Part shown: positions 1 through 9,257 of the stretch, piece by piece
Position numbering within the stretch: position 1 is the stretch's first letter
Layout of the letters: every line of letters begins with the position of its first letter
Assembly (NCBI GenBank): GCA_947499635.1
Contig: CANMPD010000001.1
Coordinates: forward strand, 310,001-374,000
Direction of reading: 5' to 3'
From: an uncultured Paracoccaceae bacterium
GTDB lineage: Bacteria > Pseudomonadota > Alphaproteobacteria > Rhodobacterales > Rhodobacteraceae
DNA length: 64,000 nt
Notes under the pieces: generated by a model
The model's database searches: none
What the model saw: the letters and a program-made list of their open reading frames with translations, nothing else
Told to the model about the DNA's origin: nothing
Translations under genes and position numbers: made by a program

Positions 1-1011
1 CGCAATAAAGTGATCTAAGACTCGTTCTTTGGCACCATTGAACGCTGCGCCTGACAGCCCGCCCTTGGACATTACCTCATAAGAAAGACGCAACGCCGGA
101 TAACGCTCCAGATCTGGTGCATAAAATTCTAACGCAGGCGCCGTCCCCAAGTCGAGGCGCTGTACCGGCAAATCTTTGCGCTGAGGCCAGTGCAAGGCAT
201 AACCAATCGCATGCCGCATATCCGGCGCGCCAAGATGCGACATCAAAGCCCCGTCTTTGAACCCCACCAAAGCATGGACAAGTGATTGAGGGTGCACCAG
301 AACTTCGATTTGAGTGGGATCCACACCAAAGAATTCTTTTGTTTCAATGACCTCAAGAGCTTTATTGAACATAGATGCACTGTCGATGGTGATCCGTTGT
401 CCCATATCCCAGTTCGGATGTGATGAGGCTTGTGCCAATGTCGCGGTTTTCAACCGTTCAAGTGGCCAATCACGAAACGCCCCTCCTGAAGCCGTTATTA
501 TGATACGCTCGACCTCAGTGATGTCTTCACCGACCAAGGCTTGAAAAATTGCAGAGTGTTCACTGTCGACCGGGAGAATGCGCGCGTTATGTTTAGAGGC
601 TGTCTCCTTCAACAAGGCCCCAGCACAAACCAGAGACTCTTTATTAGCCAAAGCCAGTGTAGCACCTTGTTCCAATGCCTTGAGCCCCGGCAATAACCCC
701 GCGATACCGACAATCGCAGACATCACCCAATCAACGGGCCGAGACGCCGCTTCAATCAGTGCAGTTTGTCCAGCCGCAGCCTCAATCCCTGTCCCTGTCA
801 GCGCCACACGCAAGGGTTCCAGCAAGTCCTCAAATGCGGTAATGGCAATATCTGCTTGTAAATCTATGGCATCACACGCCAATTGCGCAATATTGCGCCC
901 GCCACTCAGAGCGACAATGTTATACCCCGGGCGATCACGGCGGATCAAATCAATGGTATTTTGACCGATGGACCCTGTCGCCCCGAAAATTGAAACTCTT
1001 TTTGCTACCAT
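1..1011 (-). CDS. dxr: 1-deoxy-D-xylulose 5-phosphate reductoisomerase, 3' end cut off
   Basis: Dxr makes 2-C-methyl-D-erythritol 4-phosphate from DXP with NADPH, the second step of the MEP isoprenoid pathway, in the cytosol. The frame runs from an ATG at 1011 to the window edge (337 codons; the family is about 390, so the C-terminal part is missing). Visible motifs are the NADPH-binding GATGSIG at residues 10-16, ALANKES, the metal-binding DSEH at about 149-152 and the GGAFRDWP segment that follows. It ends the run frr-uppS-cdsA-dxr on the same strand, 49 bp after cdsA, so it probably shares their transcript. The product fits the neighbourhood, since uppS uses isoprenoid precursors. Confidence 0.95.
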   Translation of the reverse strand, partial: MVAKRVSIFGATGSIGQNTIDLIRRDRPGYNIVALSGGRNIAQLACDAIDLQADIAITAFEDLLEPLRVALTGTGIEAAAGQTALIEAASRPVDWVMSAIVGIAGLLPGLKALEQGATLALANKESLVCAGALLKETASKHNARILPVDSEHSAIFQALVGEDITEVERIIITASGGAFRDWPLERLKTATLAQASSHPNWDMGQRITIDSASMFNKALEVIETKEFFGVDPTQIEVLVHPQSLVHALVGFKDGALMSHLGAPDMRHAIGYALHWPQRKDLPVQRLDLGTAPALEFYAPDLERYPALRLSYEVMSKGGLSGAAFNGAKERVLDHFIA

Positions 1012-1060
1012 GATACATCCGTGATTGGCTGACTGTACGCCGCATATAAAAATTGCGGCG

Positions 1061-1843
1061 TTATCCCCAGGTTATAGCGACAAGAAAGCACAAGGCCCCT
1101 GCCCCTAGCATACCATCAAAACGGTCAAAAACACCGCCATGCCCAGGAAGTAAATTACTGCTGTCCTTTACACCGACTGCACGTTTCAGTGCACTTTGTG
1201 CGATATCACCAATCTGGCTTGCCATCGACACGAGAACCGAAATCCACATTAAAAAAGACGGCATATCAGGGCAAATAATAGACACCAAGAAACCTGTAAA
1301 CGCTGCAGCTGCCCAACCGCCAATCGTGCCAGACCATGTCTTATTTGGGCTGATACGTGGCCAAAGCTTTGCACCGCCTATGTATTTTCCGACGAAATAT
1401 CCTGCGACATCCGTTGCAACAACGGAGAATATCAACCACGTGGTCCAACTTGCCCCATATGAGGTACGCAGCCAAATCAAACCAAAACCGCCAAGCAATA
1501 TCCAGGTCGCAAATCTTGCGTATTCTCGTCTACGAAGAAACACCTGTTGCAAACCAAATATCAACGGCACGGCAAGAACCAGAGGCGCGATCCACAGAGG
1601 TATATAAGCTGCAATACATAAGCACAGAAAAGCGAGTGCCCCGAGACCCAGCGCACTCAGCATCAACGCACGGTCAAACATGCGTAGGATTTCCCAAAAA
1701 ATCGCCCCGACGCACAGGCTTACAAAAAGGGTATACACCAATCCGCCGACCCAAATAGCCGCGCCACCGCACCCCAACAAAATTGCAGCGGATGCAGTTC
1801 GTGGCCCAAGGTCAGCCCAACGCCCTTTATTCATGGCTTTCAT
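1061..1843 (-). CDS. cdsA: Phosphatidate cytidylyltransferase
   Basis: CdsA is an inner-membrane enzyme that joins phosphatidic acid and CTP to give CDP-diacylglycerol, the precursor of all phospholipids. The 260-residue protein is hydrophobic with several membrane segments and ends with the family signature: SALKRAVGVKDSSNLLPGHG and then GGVFDRFDG at roughly 220-245, including the conserved Asp residues. Length is normal. Its ATG overlaps the uppS stop codon by 4 bp (ATGA), which indicates translational coupling with uppS; this pairing is a common alphaproteobacterial arrangement. Confidence 0.96.
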   Translation of the reverse strand: MKAMNKGRWADLGPRTASAAILLGCGGAAIWVGGLVYTLFVSLCVGAIFWEILRMFDRALMLSALGLGALAFLCLCIAAYIPLWIAPLVLAVPLIFGLQQVFLRRREYARFATWILLGGFGLIWLRTSYGASWTTWLIFSVVATDVAGYFVGKYIGGAKLWPRISPNKTWSGTIGGWAAAAFTGFLVSIICPDMPSFLMWISVLVSMASQIGDIAQSALKRAVGVKDSSNLLPGHGGVFDRFDGMLGAGALCFLVAITWG

Positions 1844-2586
1844 GGACCGACTGCGCCAAAGCGGCGATCCCTGTTGCTATAGTTCGCACAAAGACGGCCC
1901 AACTCCTCGGCAGTGAAATCCGGCCACAGCGTATCAATAAATTCGTATTCCGAATAGGCTGACTGCCAGAGCAGAAAATTTGAAATACGTGCCTCACCAC
2001 TTGTTCGCACAACCAAATCCGGGTCGGGTAAAACATACGTATCCAGATACTTTGGCAGTGTTTCTTCGTCCACGAGGTCAGGGTCAAGCTTGCCATCTGC
2101 GACATCACGCGCCAAACGCTTGGTGGCGCGTGCAACCTCGTCCCGTCCACCATAATTTAACGCGATGGTGAGTTGCGTGCCAACGTTGCCGGCCGTTTCG
2201 ACTTCCATCGTATCCATAAGGTGGACCAGTTTTTTATCTAATCTCACCCTGTCGCCAATAAATCTCACACGCACATCCTGAGCAGCAAGTGCCTTCATTT
2301 CTTTAGAAATGTAACGACGAAACAAACTCATCAGACCAGCAACTTCAACTTGCGTTCGTTTCCAGTTTTCTGTCGAAAACGCAAATATCGTCAAATAACG
2401 AATGCCAAGATGAGGACAACACTCAACCACTTCACGCACGCGGCGCGCACCCGCATGGTGGCCAAAAAGACGTGGCCTGCCGCGAGACTGCGCCCAGCGA
2501 CCGTTGCCATCCATTATGATGGCAACGTGTTGAGGGGTGCGTTTTTTATCTTCGCCGCCCTCATTGTTTTCTGTGTCGCATGACAT
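1840..2586 (-). CDS. uppS: Isoprenyl transferase (undecaprenyl diphosphate synthase)
   Basis: UppS condenses farnesyl diphosphate with isopentenyl diphosphate units in cis to make the C55 carrier lipid for peptidoglycan and other envelope polymers. The 248-residue protein shows the cis-prenyltransferase signature HVAIIMDGNGRWA with the catalytic Asp at residue 26, followed by GHHAGARRVREVV, TIFAFSTENW, and DLVVRTSGEARISNFLLWQ near the C-terminus. A polar N-terminal extension of about 18 residues precedes the core. It follows frr by 9 bp and overlaps cdsA by 4 bp. Confidence 0.96.
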   Translation of the reverse strand: MSCDTENNEGGEDKKRTPQHVAIIMDGNGRWAQSRGRPRLFGHHAGARRVREVVECCPHLGIRYLTIFAFSTENWKRTQVEVAGLMSLFRRYISKEMKALAAQDVRVRFIGDRVRLDKKLVHLMDTMEVETAGNVGTQLTIALNYGGRDEVARATKRLARDVADGKLDPDLVDEETLPKYLDTYVLPDPDLVVRTSGEARISNFLLWQSAYSEYEFIDTLWPDFTAEELGRLCANYSNRDRRFGAVGP

Positions 2587-2595
2587 AAGGTTTGA

Positions 2596-3159
2596 TTAAA
2601 CCTGCATAATTTCGGCTTGCTTGATCTCAAGCGCATCATCAACGGCTTTGATCATTGCATCGGTCATATCCTGAACTTCGGCTTCCCACAGCTTTTGATC
2701 ATCTTCCGACATGCCGTTATTTTTCGCTTTCTTGATTTGGTCCATACCATCGCGACGAATATTACGGACGGCGACACGACCACTTTCGGCATATTGACCA
2801 GCAACTTTACCCAATTCGCGGCGACGTTCCTCGTTCAATTCAGGAATAGGCAGCATGATAATCGTGCCATTAAGCTGGGGATTAATGCCCAACCCGCTTT
2901 CACGGATTGCTTTTTCAACTTTCCCAACCAAACCTTTGTCCCACACATTGATGGTCACCATGCGAGGTTCGGGCACGTTAACGGTCCCAACCTGATTGAT
3001 CGGCGTCATAGATCCATAGGCGTCAACCATAACAGGTTCTAACATCGAGCCAGAGGCACGGCCGGTACGAAGACTGGCGAATTCCGTCTTCAAATTAGCC
3101 ATAGCACCTTCCATGCGGCGCTTTAGATCATCAGTATCAAGTTCAAATTCTTCAGACAT
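2596..3159 (-). CDS. frr: Ribosome recycling factor
   Basis: Frr works with EF-G to split post-termination ribosomes. The protein is 187 residues, the normal size, with the family's [14 protein letters not shown], the central [16 protein letters not shown], and the C-terminal helix ending in [10 protein letters not shown] longer reading frame extends upstream, but the ATG at 3159 is preferred because a GGAGAGAG Shine-Dalgarno lies just before it and the translation [12 protein letters not shown] matches family N-termini. It heads the frr-uppS-cdsA-dxr run. It is separated from pyrH by about 200 bp and a terminator-like hairpin, so the two are probably transcribed separately although they are neighbours in most bacteria. 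Confidence 0.96.
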   Translation of the reverse strand: MSEEFELDTDDLKRRMEGAMANLKTEFASLRTGRASGSMLEPVMVDAYGSMTPINQVGTVNVPEPRMVTINVWDKGLVGKVEKAIRESGLGINPQLNGTIIMLPIPELNEERRRELGKVAGQYAESGRVAVRNIRRDGMDQIKKAKNNGMSEDDQKLWEAEVQDMTDAMIKAVDDALEIKQAEIMQV

Positions 3160-3305
3160 TCTGCTCTCTCCTCTTGATTGGAGTGGTCTGTGAAGGCTCA
3201 TAAGGCATTGGGTTACGGTTGTATAGCAATCTTGCCTTGAGGCGCTATGAATAAGCGTAAGAATGTCAAAATACACCTAAAGCCTATTCATCACAGGATC
3301 TTGAA

Positions 3306-3332
3306 ATTAAAGGCGACTTCGAAAAGCCGCCT
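3306..3332 (-). terminator. Rho-independent terminator after pyrH
   Basis: On the minus strand the sequence folds as AGGCGGCTT, a TTCG loop, then AAGTCGCCT (one G-U pair) and is followed by TTTAATTT. It lies about 30 bp past the pyrH stop codon and upstream of frr. Confidence 0.7.
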
Positions 3333-3361
3333 CCTACACGATAAATTACTGTGAATGTGTG

Positions 3362-4111
3362 CTAGTTGCCGACCTTGGTATAGGTCCCTTCGCCTGCCAA
3401 AATACCGCAGAACCCGCCTGGTTCATCCAGTGAAAACACGATGATTGGCAAGTTGTTATCCCGCGCCAAGGCAATTGCAGATGCATCCATAACCCGCAAG
3501 CGTTTGGTCAAGACATCGTCAAAACTGACATGGTCATAACGCACTGCATCGTCATGTTCTTTGGGGTCTTTATCATAGACACCATCCACACCATTTTTGC
3601 CCATAAAGATGGCCTCGCAGCTCATCTCATTCGCACGCAGTGTCGCGGCAGTATCCGTGGTGAAATACGGGTTACCTGTGCCTGCAGCAAAGATGCACAC
3701 TCGTTTCTTCTCCAAGTGACGCACCGCACGGCGACGAATATAAGGTTCGCAGACCTGATCCATTGGAATCGCCGAGATAACACGGGTAAAGACGCCAACA
3801 TCCTCAAGCGCAGACTGCATAGCAAGCGCATTCATCACTGTTGCCAGCATACCCATATAGTCAGCCGTGGTCCGTTCCATACCCTGGGCCGAACCAGACA
3901 AGCCACGAAAGATATTTCCGCCGCCAATGACCATGGATATTTCGACACCAAGGTCGTGTACGGACTTCACTTCTTCGGCGATACGTCGCACGGTTGGTGG
4001 ATGCAGCCCAAATCCCTGTGGCCCCATCAAGGCCTCGCCAGAGATTTTAAGCATGACACGTTTATAGGTCGTCGCCGAGGACGTTTCCGGCAGATCGGTT
4101 TCTTGGGGCAT
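3362..4111 (-). CDS. pyrH: UMP kinase
   Basis: PyrH phosphorylates UMP to UDP in pyrimidine nucleotide synthesis; the bacterial enzyme is a hexamer of the amino-acid-kinase fold. The protein has [14 protein letters not shown], the phosphate-binding [24 protein letters not shown], the [13 protein letters not shown] nucleotide loop and [12 protein letters not shown]. The ATG at 4111 (249 residues) has GGAG six bases upstream and is preferred over an in-frame GTG at 4123. It is divergent from miaA and has its own terminator downstream. Confidence 0.96.
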   Translation of the reverse strand: MPQETDLPETSSATTYKRVMLKISGEALMGPQGFGLHPPTVRRIAEEVKSVHDLGVEISMVIGGGNIFRGLSGSAQGMERTTADYMGMLATVMNALAMQSALEDVGVFTRVISAIPMDQVCEPYIRRRAVRHLEKKRVCIFAAGTGNPYFTTDTAATLRANEMSCEAIFMGKNGVDGVYDKDPKEHDDAVRYDHVSFDDVLTKRLRVMDASAIALARDNNLPIIVFSLDEPGGFCGILAGEGTYTKVGN

Positions 4112-4246
4112 GTTGCGCTCCACACTATGTCGGGGTTAATTTCGGCGTAAAATGAAGCAAAACCACCGCGGGATCAACAGGGTTCCTTTAGGAAATGCTA
4201 AAGGATATGCACACAGCCGAAACTTAGGCCTAATGGCAAACCTAAA

Positions 4247-5128
4247 TTGACACAGAATGAGCACGCCTTGATCAATATTGAAAACATTTCAGCTGAAAAA
4301 CCGGTTTTGATCGCAGGGCCGACTGCCTCAGGAAAATCCGCATTGGCGCTTGAAATTGCCGAACGCCAAGGTGGGGTTATCGTGAATGCGGATGCGAGCC
4401 AAGTTTTCGACTGTTGGCGTGCCATTACCGCACGCCCGTCCGCCGACGAGGAAACCCGCGCTCCGCATGCGCTCTATGGGCATCATCCCTTTGACGCACA
4501 ATATTCTGCCGGACATTGGTTGCGAGAGGTCACCCCTTTTTTAGATGCGAACATCAGACCAATTATCGTCGGTGGAACTGGATTATACTTTCAAACTTTA
4601 ACCCAAGGCATGGCCGATATCCCACCCACCCCCGCAGAAATACGCGCCGAGGGGGACACTTTGACATTAGAACAATTGCTCGCTCAGCTTGACAGTGCAA
4701 CAGCCGCACGGATTGACACATTAAATCGCGCTCGCGTCCAGCGCGCGTGGGAAGTGTTGCGCGCGACTGGTCGGGCGCTTGCCGATTGGCAAGACGATAC
4801 ACCACCCGCTATTTTACCGATTACATCTTGCACCGCTTTGGTGATGGAAAACGATAAGGATTGGCTTGAAACCCGCATTCGAACACGGTTTTCCAAGATG
4901 TTAGACAACGGCGCCCTTGGTGAAATATACGCGATGCGTGATCGGTATGATCCGAATCTGACATCATGCAAAGCCATTGGCGTCCCCGAATTGGTTCGCT
5001 ACGTTGACGGGCACATAACGCTAGACGAAGCCTCAGAACAGGTCGCTATCGCAACCCGTCAATATGCAAAACGCCAACGCACATGGTTCCGCAAGCGCAT
5101 GGCCAACTGGATAAAAGTTGCAGCTTAA
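4247..5128 (+). CDS. miaA: tRNA dimethylallyltransferase
   Basis: MiaA transfers the dimethylallyl group to A37 of tRNAs that read UNN codons. The P-loop GPTASGKS is at residues 24-31, followed by [12 protein letters not shown], the [11 protein letters not shown] segment and the C-terminal [17 protein letters not shown]. No ATG is available at the N-terminus: the frame opens at TTG (4247), with another TTG at 4268, and an upstream ATG at 4233 runs into a stop after five codons. The start is therefore uncertain by a few codons. The alpha-proteobacterial-size protein (about 293 residues) is otherwise intact. It is divergent from pyrH, with 135 bp between them. Confidence 0.93.
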   Translation: MTQNEHALINIENISAEKPVLIAGPTASGKSALALEIAERQGGVIVNADASQVFDCWRAITARPSADEETRAPHALYGHHPFDAQYSAGHWLREVTPFLDANIRPIIVGGTGLYFQTLTQGMADIPPTPAEIRAEGDTLTLEQLLAQLDSATAARIDTLNRARVQRAWEVLRATGRALADWQDDTPPAILPITSCTALVMENDKDWLETRIRTRFSKMLDNGALGEIYAMRDRYDPNLTSCKAIGVPELVRYVDGHITLDEASEQVAIATRQYAKRQRTWFRKRMANWIKVAA

Positions 5129-5139
5129 GCCAATTTACA

Positions 5140-5149
5140 TTTTGCAAAA
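5140..5149. promoter_or_regulatory. TTTTGCAAAA palindrome upstream of araC-type gene
   Basis: A perfect 10-bp palindrome containing TTTGCAAA lies 11 bp past the miaA stop and about 100 bp before the AraC-type gene. TTTGCAAA is the type of element reported for ScfR/PccR-like short-chain acyl regulators, and such a regulator is encoded at 33.1-34.4 kb. A single copy in AT-rich DNA could be chance. Confidence 0.25.
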
Positions 5150-5252
5150 CGTATAAAATAGCAAAAATACACCATAAATTTATTAGTAGAATCGATACTG
5201 TCTAAGGAACAAACTAAAGACATCACTTTCAGATGGAAAACACCCTGTCACC

Positions 5253-6077
5253 ATGAACAGCAATCACGACTCCTCTGCAAGGATCACGGTTCAACCTGTG
5301 ATGCGCCTGATCTCCGGCGGCAGTTGGCGTACGTCATTAGCCCACGCGCGCGACCATAGTTTGACAATCTGGGTGACACGCGGGCAAGGCCAACTTTTGA
5401 TAAATGGCAGTCGTCGTGGCTTTGGGGCTCAAACGCTTATTCACATTCCTGCAGGACAGCTTTTTTCATTAGATTTAGGGCGCCAGTGTTTTGGACATGT
5501 TATTAGATGTGATGCACTGCCTGAAGCTGCCGCCACGGATGAAAGTGTCGCGTTGCGCGTCCTCGATTTGAACATCCAGAACCAGCTGATGGCTTTGCTT
5601 GACGCAATGCAGCAGGAAGAAACAACCGCCGACGCGCTTTCGACATCCGCATTATTGAATTATTACGAGCTTGTTAAAATCATAATTCAACGGCAAATGT
5701 CGCAGATACCAACATCAAAAGGATGTACTGCGGGAGAGCGCCTCAGTTACGATTTTTGCACTCGGATCGTCCAATATCACGACTTCGTGCACTCTATGGC
5801 AGAGCATGCCGAGGCCTTGAAAGTAACCCCCACACATCTCACACGCGTTTGTAAGGCACAGACAGGTCGTACAGCTGCACAAATATTGACAGAAATGCAT
5901 TTACATCGTGCTCAATTAGCACTGACTTCCGAAAACTTGTCAGTTTGCGACATTTCCAAGCAATTGAACTTCGGCAGCGCCGCCTATTTCACACGATTTG
6001 TAAAGCAACACACAGGCCAATCCCCAACGCAAATACGACAGTCCTCCCGCCAAAACTTGTCGCTTTTGGACTTTTAA
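5253..6077 (+). CDS. AraC family transcriptional regulator
   Basis: The 274-residue protein has an N-terminal cupin-like ligand domain (LTIWVTRGQGQLLING, IPAGQLFSLDLG) and a C-terminal AraC double helix-turn-helix at about 165-265 (FVHSMAEHAEALKVTPTHLTR; LSVCDISKQLNFGSAAYFTR). It is probably a ligand-responsive regulator of the adjacent peptide-type ABC transporter, which starts 277 bp downstream; this is inferred from position only. A seven-codon reading frame (MENTLSP) starting at 5233 ends in a TGA that overlaps this ATG, so the gene might be translationally coupled to a tiny leader. Confidence 0.88.
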   Translation: MNSNHDSSARITVQPVMRLISGGSWRTSLAHARDHSLTIWVTRGQGQLLINGSRRGFGAQTLIHIPAGQLFSLDLGRQCFGHVIRCDALPEAAATDESVALRVLDLNIQNQLMALLDAMQQEETTADALSTSALLNYYELVKIIIQRQMSQIPTSKGCTAGERLSYDFCTRIVQYHDFVHSMAEHAEALKVTPTHLTRVCKAQTGRTAAQILTEMHLHRAQLALTSENLSVCDISKQLNFGSAAYFTRFVKQHTGQSPTQIRQSSRQNLSLLDF

Positions 6078-6354
6078 CCCCTATTACAGTACCTAACTGG
6101 GCTTTCACTCACCTTGGTGTCGCAGCTTAGCCGCACCTTTAAGGATTCGTGAGTAAGGCTTGTTAAATGTCGCATTCTACATATACAATGTCGATTGCAT
6201 GCATTGACGTTCAGTCCAATCTGTAGCGCAATACCAAGTGTATAGAACCAAACTGGCGTCAAAAGCCGGCAATCTCGCCCAAAAACGTCACAAGTCTTTT
6301 AAGGCGGGGTAACTTCGAAGGCATCAGGCCGACGAAGGTCACAACAGGGAGACT

Positions 6355-8025
6355 ATGATGACCACCGAAAATACCGAGAATTCCATCACGCATTGGGGTG
6401 CAGAAATGCACGCGCAAGAACACAAAGATGGTAAAATTTCTCGTCGGGAGTTTCTAACACGTGCGACCGCATTAGGTGTGAGTACCGCAGCCGCATACGG
6501 ATTAATCGGGCTTGAGACCCCTGCACAAGCACAAGCCGCTGAAAAGAAAATGGGCGGGACGATACGTATCCAGCAAAACGTAAAAGCCCTCAAAGATCCA
6601 CGGACTTATGACTGGACCGAGATGGGGAACGTGACACGCGGGACCCTTGAGTATCTCGTTCAATACAACAATGATGGCTCTTTTACACCGATGCTGTTGG
6701 AAAGCTGGAGCGTAAACGACGATGCAACCGTGTACACATTGAATGTGCGCAAGGGTGTGAAATGGAACAATGGCGAAGATTTTACTGCCGACGACGTCGC
6801 GCGCAACATCACTGACTGGTGTGACAAAACCGTCGAAGGCAATTCAATGGCGAGCCGTTTCTCTGCGCTGGTGAACCCAGAAACAGAAAAAGCACTCGAA
6901 GGCGCAATTATTGCAACAGACAGCCACACAGTTGTTTTGACCCTCCCTTCTCCGGACATTTCTTTGATCCCGGGCATGTCAGATTACCCTGCGGCTATCG
7001 TTCATTCCACATACCAATCCGACGATTTCACAGCAAATGTGGGCACCGGCCCTTATCTGTTGTCTGAAATGGAAGTGGGTATAAAAGCAACTTTAACACG
7101 CAACGAAGACCATGTTTGGTGGGGCGAAAGCGTTTTGGGTAAGCCTGCGCTGGATCGCATTGAATATATCGATTTTGGCACCGACCCTTCGTCATGGCTG
7201 GCCGCGCTTGAATCTGACGAAGTTGACATGCTGTACGAATCCGTCGGTGAATTTATCGACGTCATGGATGCACTGGGTTACGTAAAATCAGAAGTCGTCA
7301 CAATGTCCACTATCGTCATCCGTCCAAACCAGCTTACTGAAGTGGACGATATAAAACCATATGCGGACAAACGCGTTCGGCAGGCGATTCAGATGGCTGT
7401 CGATAACGAAGTTTGCCTTGAGCTTGGTTTCGGTGGACGTGGCAACGTCGCCGAAAACCACCATGTTGGTCCTGCACACCCCGAATATGTGCCTCTTCCC
7501 AAACAAACCTACGATCCTGTCGCAGCCAAGGCTCTGATGGAAGAGGCGGGCATGCTGGATTATGAACACGAGATCTTCTCAGTTGATGATGACTGGCTCA
7601 AGAATACAACTGATGTTGTTGCCGCGCAGCTTCGCGACGCTGGTTTCAAGGTAAAGCGGACAGTTCTGCCCGGCTCAACTTTTTGGAATGACTGGGTGAG
7701 CTATCCGTTCAGTTCAACGAACTGGAACCATCGTCCACTTGGCGTTCAAATCTACGCAGTTGCGTATCGCACTGGCGAAGCTTGGAATGAATTTGGCTGG
7801 TCAAATGCCGAATTTGACACGATGCTCGGTGAAGCTCTGTCCTTAGCTGACGTGGACAAACGCAAGGTTGTCATGGCAAAGTTGGAAGCCCTGATCCAAG
7901 AAGAGGGCGTCACCCTACAACCTTATTGGCGTTCGCTGTATCGCCACATGCGTGAAGGTCTAGTGGGAACCGAAATGCATATCTCGTATTTCCACAATCA
8001 TTATGAATGGGGCTGGGCAGCATAG
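6355..8025 (+). CDS. ABC transporter substrate-binding protein, family 5 (peptide/opine type), Tat-exported
   Basis: The 556-residue periplasmic binding protein of the DppA/OppA class would capture a peptide or similar solute for the two permeases that follow. Residues 29-34 are SRREFL, a twin-arginine motif, followed by a hydrophobic stretch and an AQAQA cleavage region near 57-61. The mature protein has the class features [20 protein letters not shown] and [19 protein letters not shown] ribosome site lies just upstream of two adjacent ATG codons. A hairpin and 164 bp separate it from the first permease. The substrate cannot be read from sequence. Confidence 0.9.
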   Translation: MMTTENTENSITHWGAEMHAQEHKDGKISRREFLTRATALGVSTAAAYGLIGLETPAQAQAAEKKMGGTIRIQQNVKALKDPRTYDWTEMGNVTRGTLEYLVQYNNDGSFTPMLLESWSVNDDATVYTLNVRKGVKWNNGEDFTADDVARNITDWCDKTVEGNSMASRFSALVNPETEKALEGAIIATDSHTVVLTLPSPDISLIPGMSDYPAAIVHSTYQSDDFTANVGTGPYLLSEMEVGIKATLTRNEDHVWWGESVLGKPALDRIEYIDFGTDPSSWLAALESDEVDMLYESVGEFIDVMDALGYVKSEVVTMSTIVIRPNQLTEVDDIKPYADKRVRQAIQMAVDNEVCLELGFGGRGNVAENHHVGPAHPEYVPLPKQTYDPVAAKALMEEAGMLDYEHEIFSVDDDWLKNTTDVVAAQLRDAGFKVKRTVLPGSTFWNDWVSYPFSSTNWNHRPLGVQIYAVAYRTGEAWNEFGWSNAEFDTMLGEALSLADVDKRKVVMAKLEALIQEEGVTLQPYWRSLYRHMREGLVGTEMHISYFHNHYEWGWAA

Positions 8026-8053
8026 CGACATAGGCTGCGAAACTCTTGGGAGC

Positions 8054-8074
8054 CTTCCGCCGTTTTGGCGGGAG
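8054..8074 (+). terminator. Stem-loop between binding-protein and permease genes
   Basis: CTTCCGCC, loop GTTTT, GGCGGGAG forms an 8-bp stem with one G-U pair, 28 bp after the binding-protein stop. There is no U-tract, so it is more likely an mRNA-stabilising or attenuating hairpin that lets the binding protein exceed the permeases than a full terminator. Confidence 0.55.
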
Positions 8075-8189
8075 CCCTACATTCAACAATCCCCTGACAC
8101 TTGCGCTTATCTTAACGATTCTTGCGCGAAACACTGGATCATTACCTAGGTTTTGGTCTGCCCAGTGACGGGGTCGCCCAGAGGATCAT

Positions 8190-9242
8190 ATGGGACTCTT
8201 CATACTTCGCCGGACAGCTGTGATGCTTTTAACAGCTTTGTGCCTGACCTTTATTGTGTTCTCTTTGACCAATTTATTTCCGAATTTGGAAAAACTCGCA
8301 AAGACACAAGGCAATTTTCGTATGTCAGACGAAGCTGTCGTGAGTTGGCTTGAGAAAAACGGTTATATGCAGCCTGTGTTCGCCAAATACGGTCAGTGGC
8401 TTGGTGTTGTGCCAGGATGGACTTACGAAACCGACGAAGGTGTCACTGGACGTTGTATCATAGGCACTGTTGACGCAGATGTTGCCAGCCAAGCTCCTCA
8501 GCTATGTGGCATTTTACAAGGCAACTGGGGCCACTCCACACGATTCAAAGCCGATGTTGGTGAAATCGTCCAAACACGTCTGAGCAACACCGGTTACCTG
8601 ATGATGTGGGTTCTCGTCCTAATGATTCCGCTGGCGTTGATTACGGGTGTTCTCGCTGGAATGCGTGAAGGATCTATCACTGATCGTGTACTTTCAACAT
8701 TTTCAATCGTGACAACCGCGACGCCTGAATATGTTTCAGGCGTGGTATTCATTGCAATCTTTGCATCTTCTACTGCAGGACTAAAATGGTTCAAAGGCAC
8801 GGCAACGGGTGCAATGGAAAATCCGACATTTGAGAATTTCTTTTTACCCGTCTTGACCATCGCACTTTATGCAATGGGATATATTGCCCGTATGACGCGC
8901 GCCTCAATGACGGAAGTCATGACAGCGCAATACATACGCACTGCTCGTCTCAAAGGTGTGAGCTTTCCCAATATTGTTATAAAACACGCTTTACGAAACG
9001 CGCTGATCGCACCATTTACCGTGATCATGTTGCAATTCCCTTGGCTCTTGAATGGCGTTGTGATCGTTGAGACGCTTTTCAATTACAAAGGCTTCGGTTG
9101 GGCATTGGTCGAAGCAGCCAGTAATAATGACATCGAGTTACTGCTCGCCATCTCCGTTGTTTCTGTCGTCGTAGTCCTTCTGACACAACTGTTGTCCGAT
9201 ATTGGCTATGTGTTCCTGAACCCACGTATTCGTATTTCTTAA
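8190..9242 (+). CDS. ABC transporter permease, DppB type
   Basis: An inner-membrane permease of the peptide/nickel importer class, 350 residues. After a first membrane helix (residues 3-25) there is a long periplasmic segment to about residue 130, then five helices. The EAA loop that docks the ATPase is visible as TARLKGVSFPNIVIKHALRNAL near residue 250, and the C-terminal LFNYKGFGWALVEAASNND is typical of DppB proteins. A GAGGATC ribosome site precedes the ATG. It is followed after 15 bp by the partner permease. Confidence 0.93.
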   Translation: MGLFILRRTAVMLLTALCLTFIVFSLTNLFPNLEKLAKTQGNFRMSDEAVVSWLEKNGYMQPVFAKYGQWLGVVPGWTYETDEGVTGRCIIGTVDADVASQAPQLCGILQGNWGHSTRFKADVGEIVQTRLSNTGYLMMWVLVLMIPLALITGVLAGMREGSITDRVLSTFSIVTTATPEYVSGVVFIAIFASSTAGLKWFKGTATGAMENPTFENFFLPVLTIALYAMGYIARMTRASMTEVMTAQYIRTARLKGVSFPNIVIKHALRNALIAPFTVIMLQFPWLLNGVVIVETLFNYKGFGWALVEAASNNDIELLLAISVVSVVVVLLTQLLSDIGYVFLNPRIRIS

Positions 9243-9257
9243 GGCAGGAGCACTCAC

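Noticed and set aside
1053-1607. Plus-strand 184-codon open frame opposite cdsA
   Set aside because: Antisense shadow of a well-supported cdsA; Lys/Pro/Ser-rich translation, no domain and no ribosome site.
3530-4150. Plus-strand 206-codon open frame opposite pyrH
   Set aside because: Complement of pyrH with conserved kinase motifs on the other strand; translation is His-rich and unlike a natural protein.
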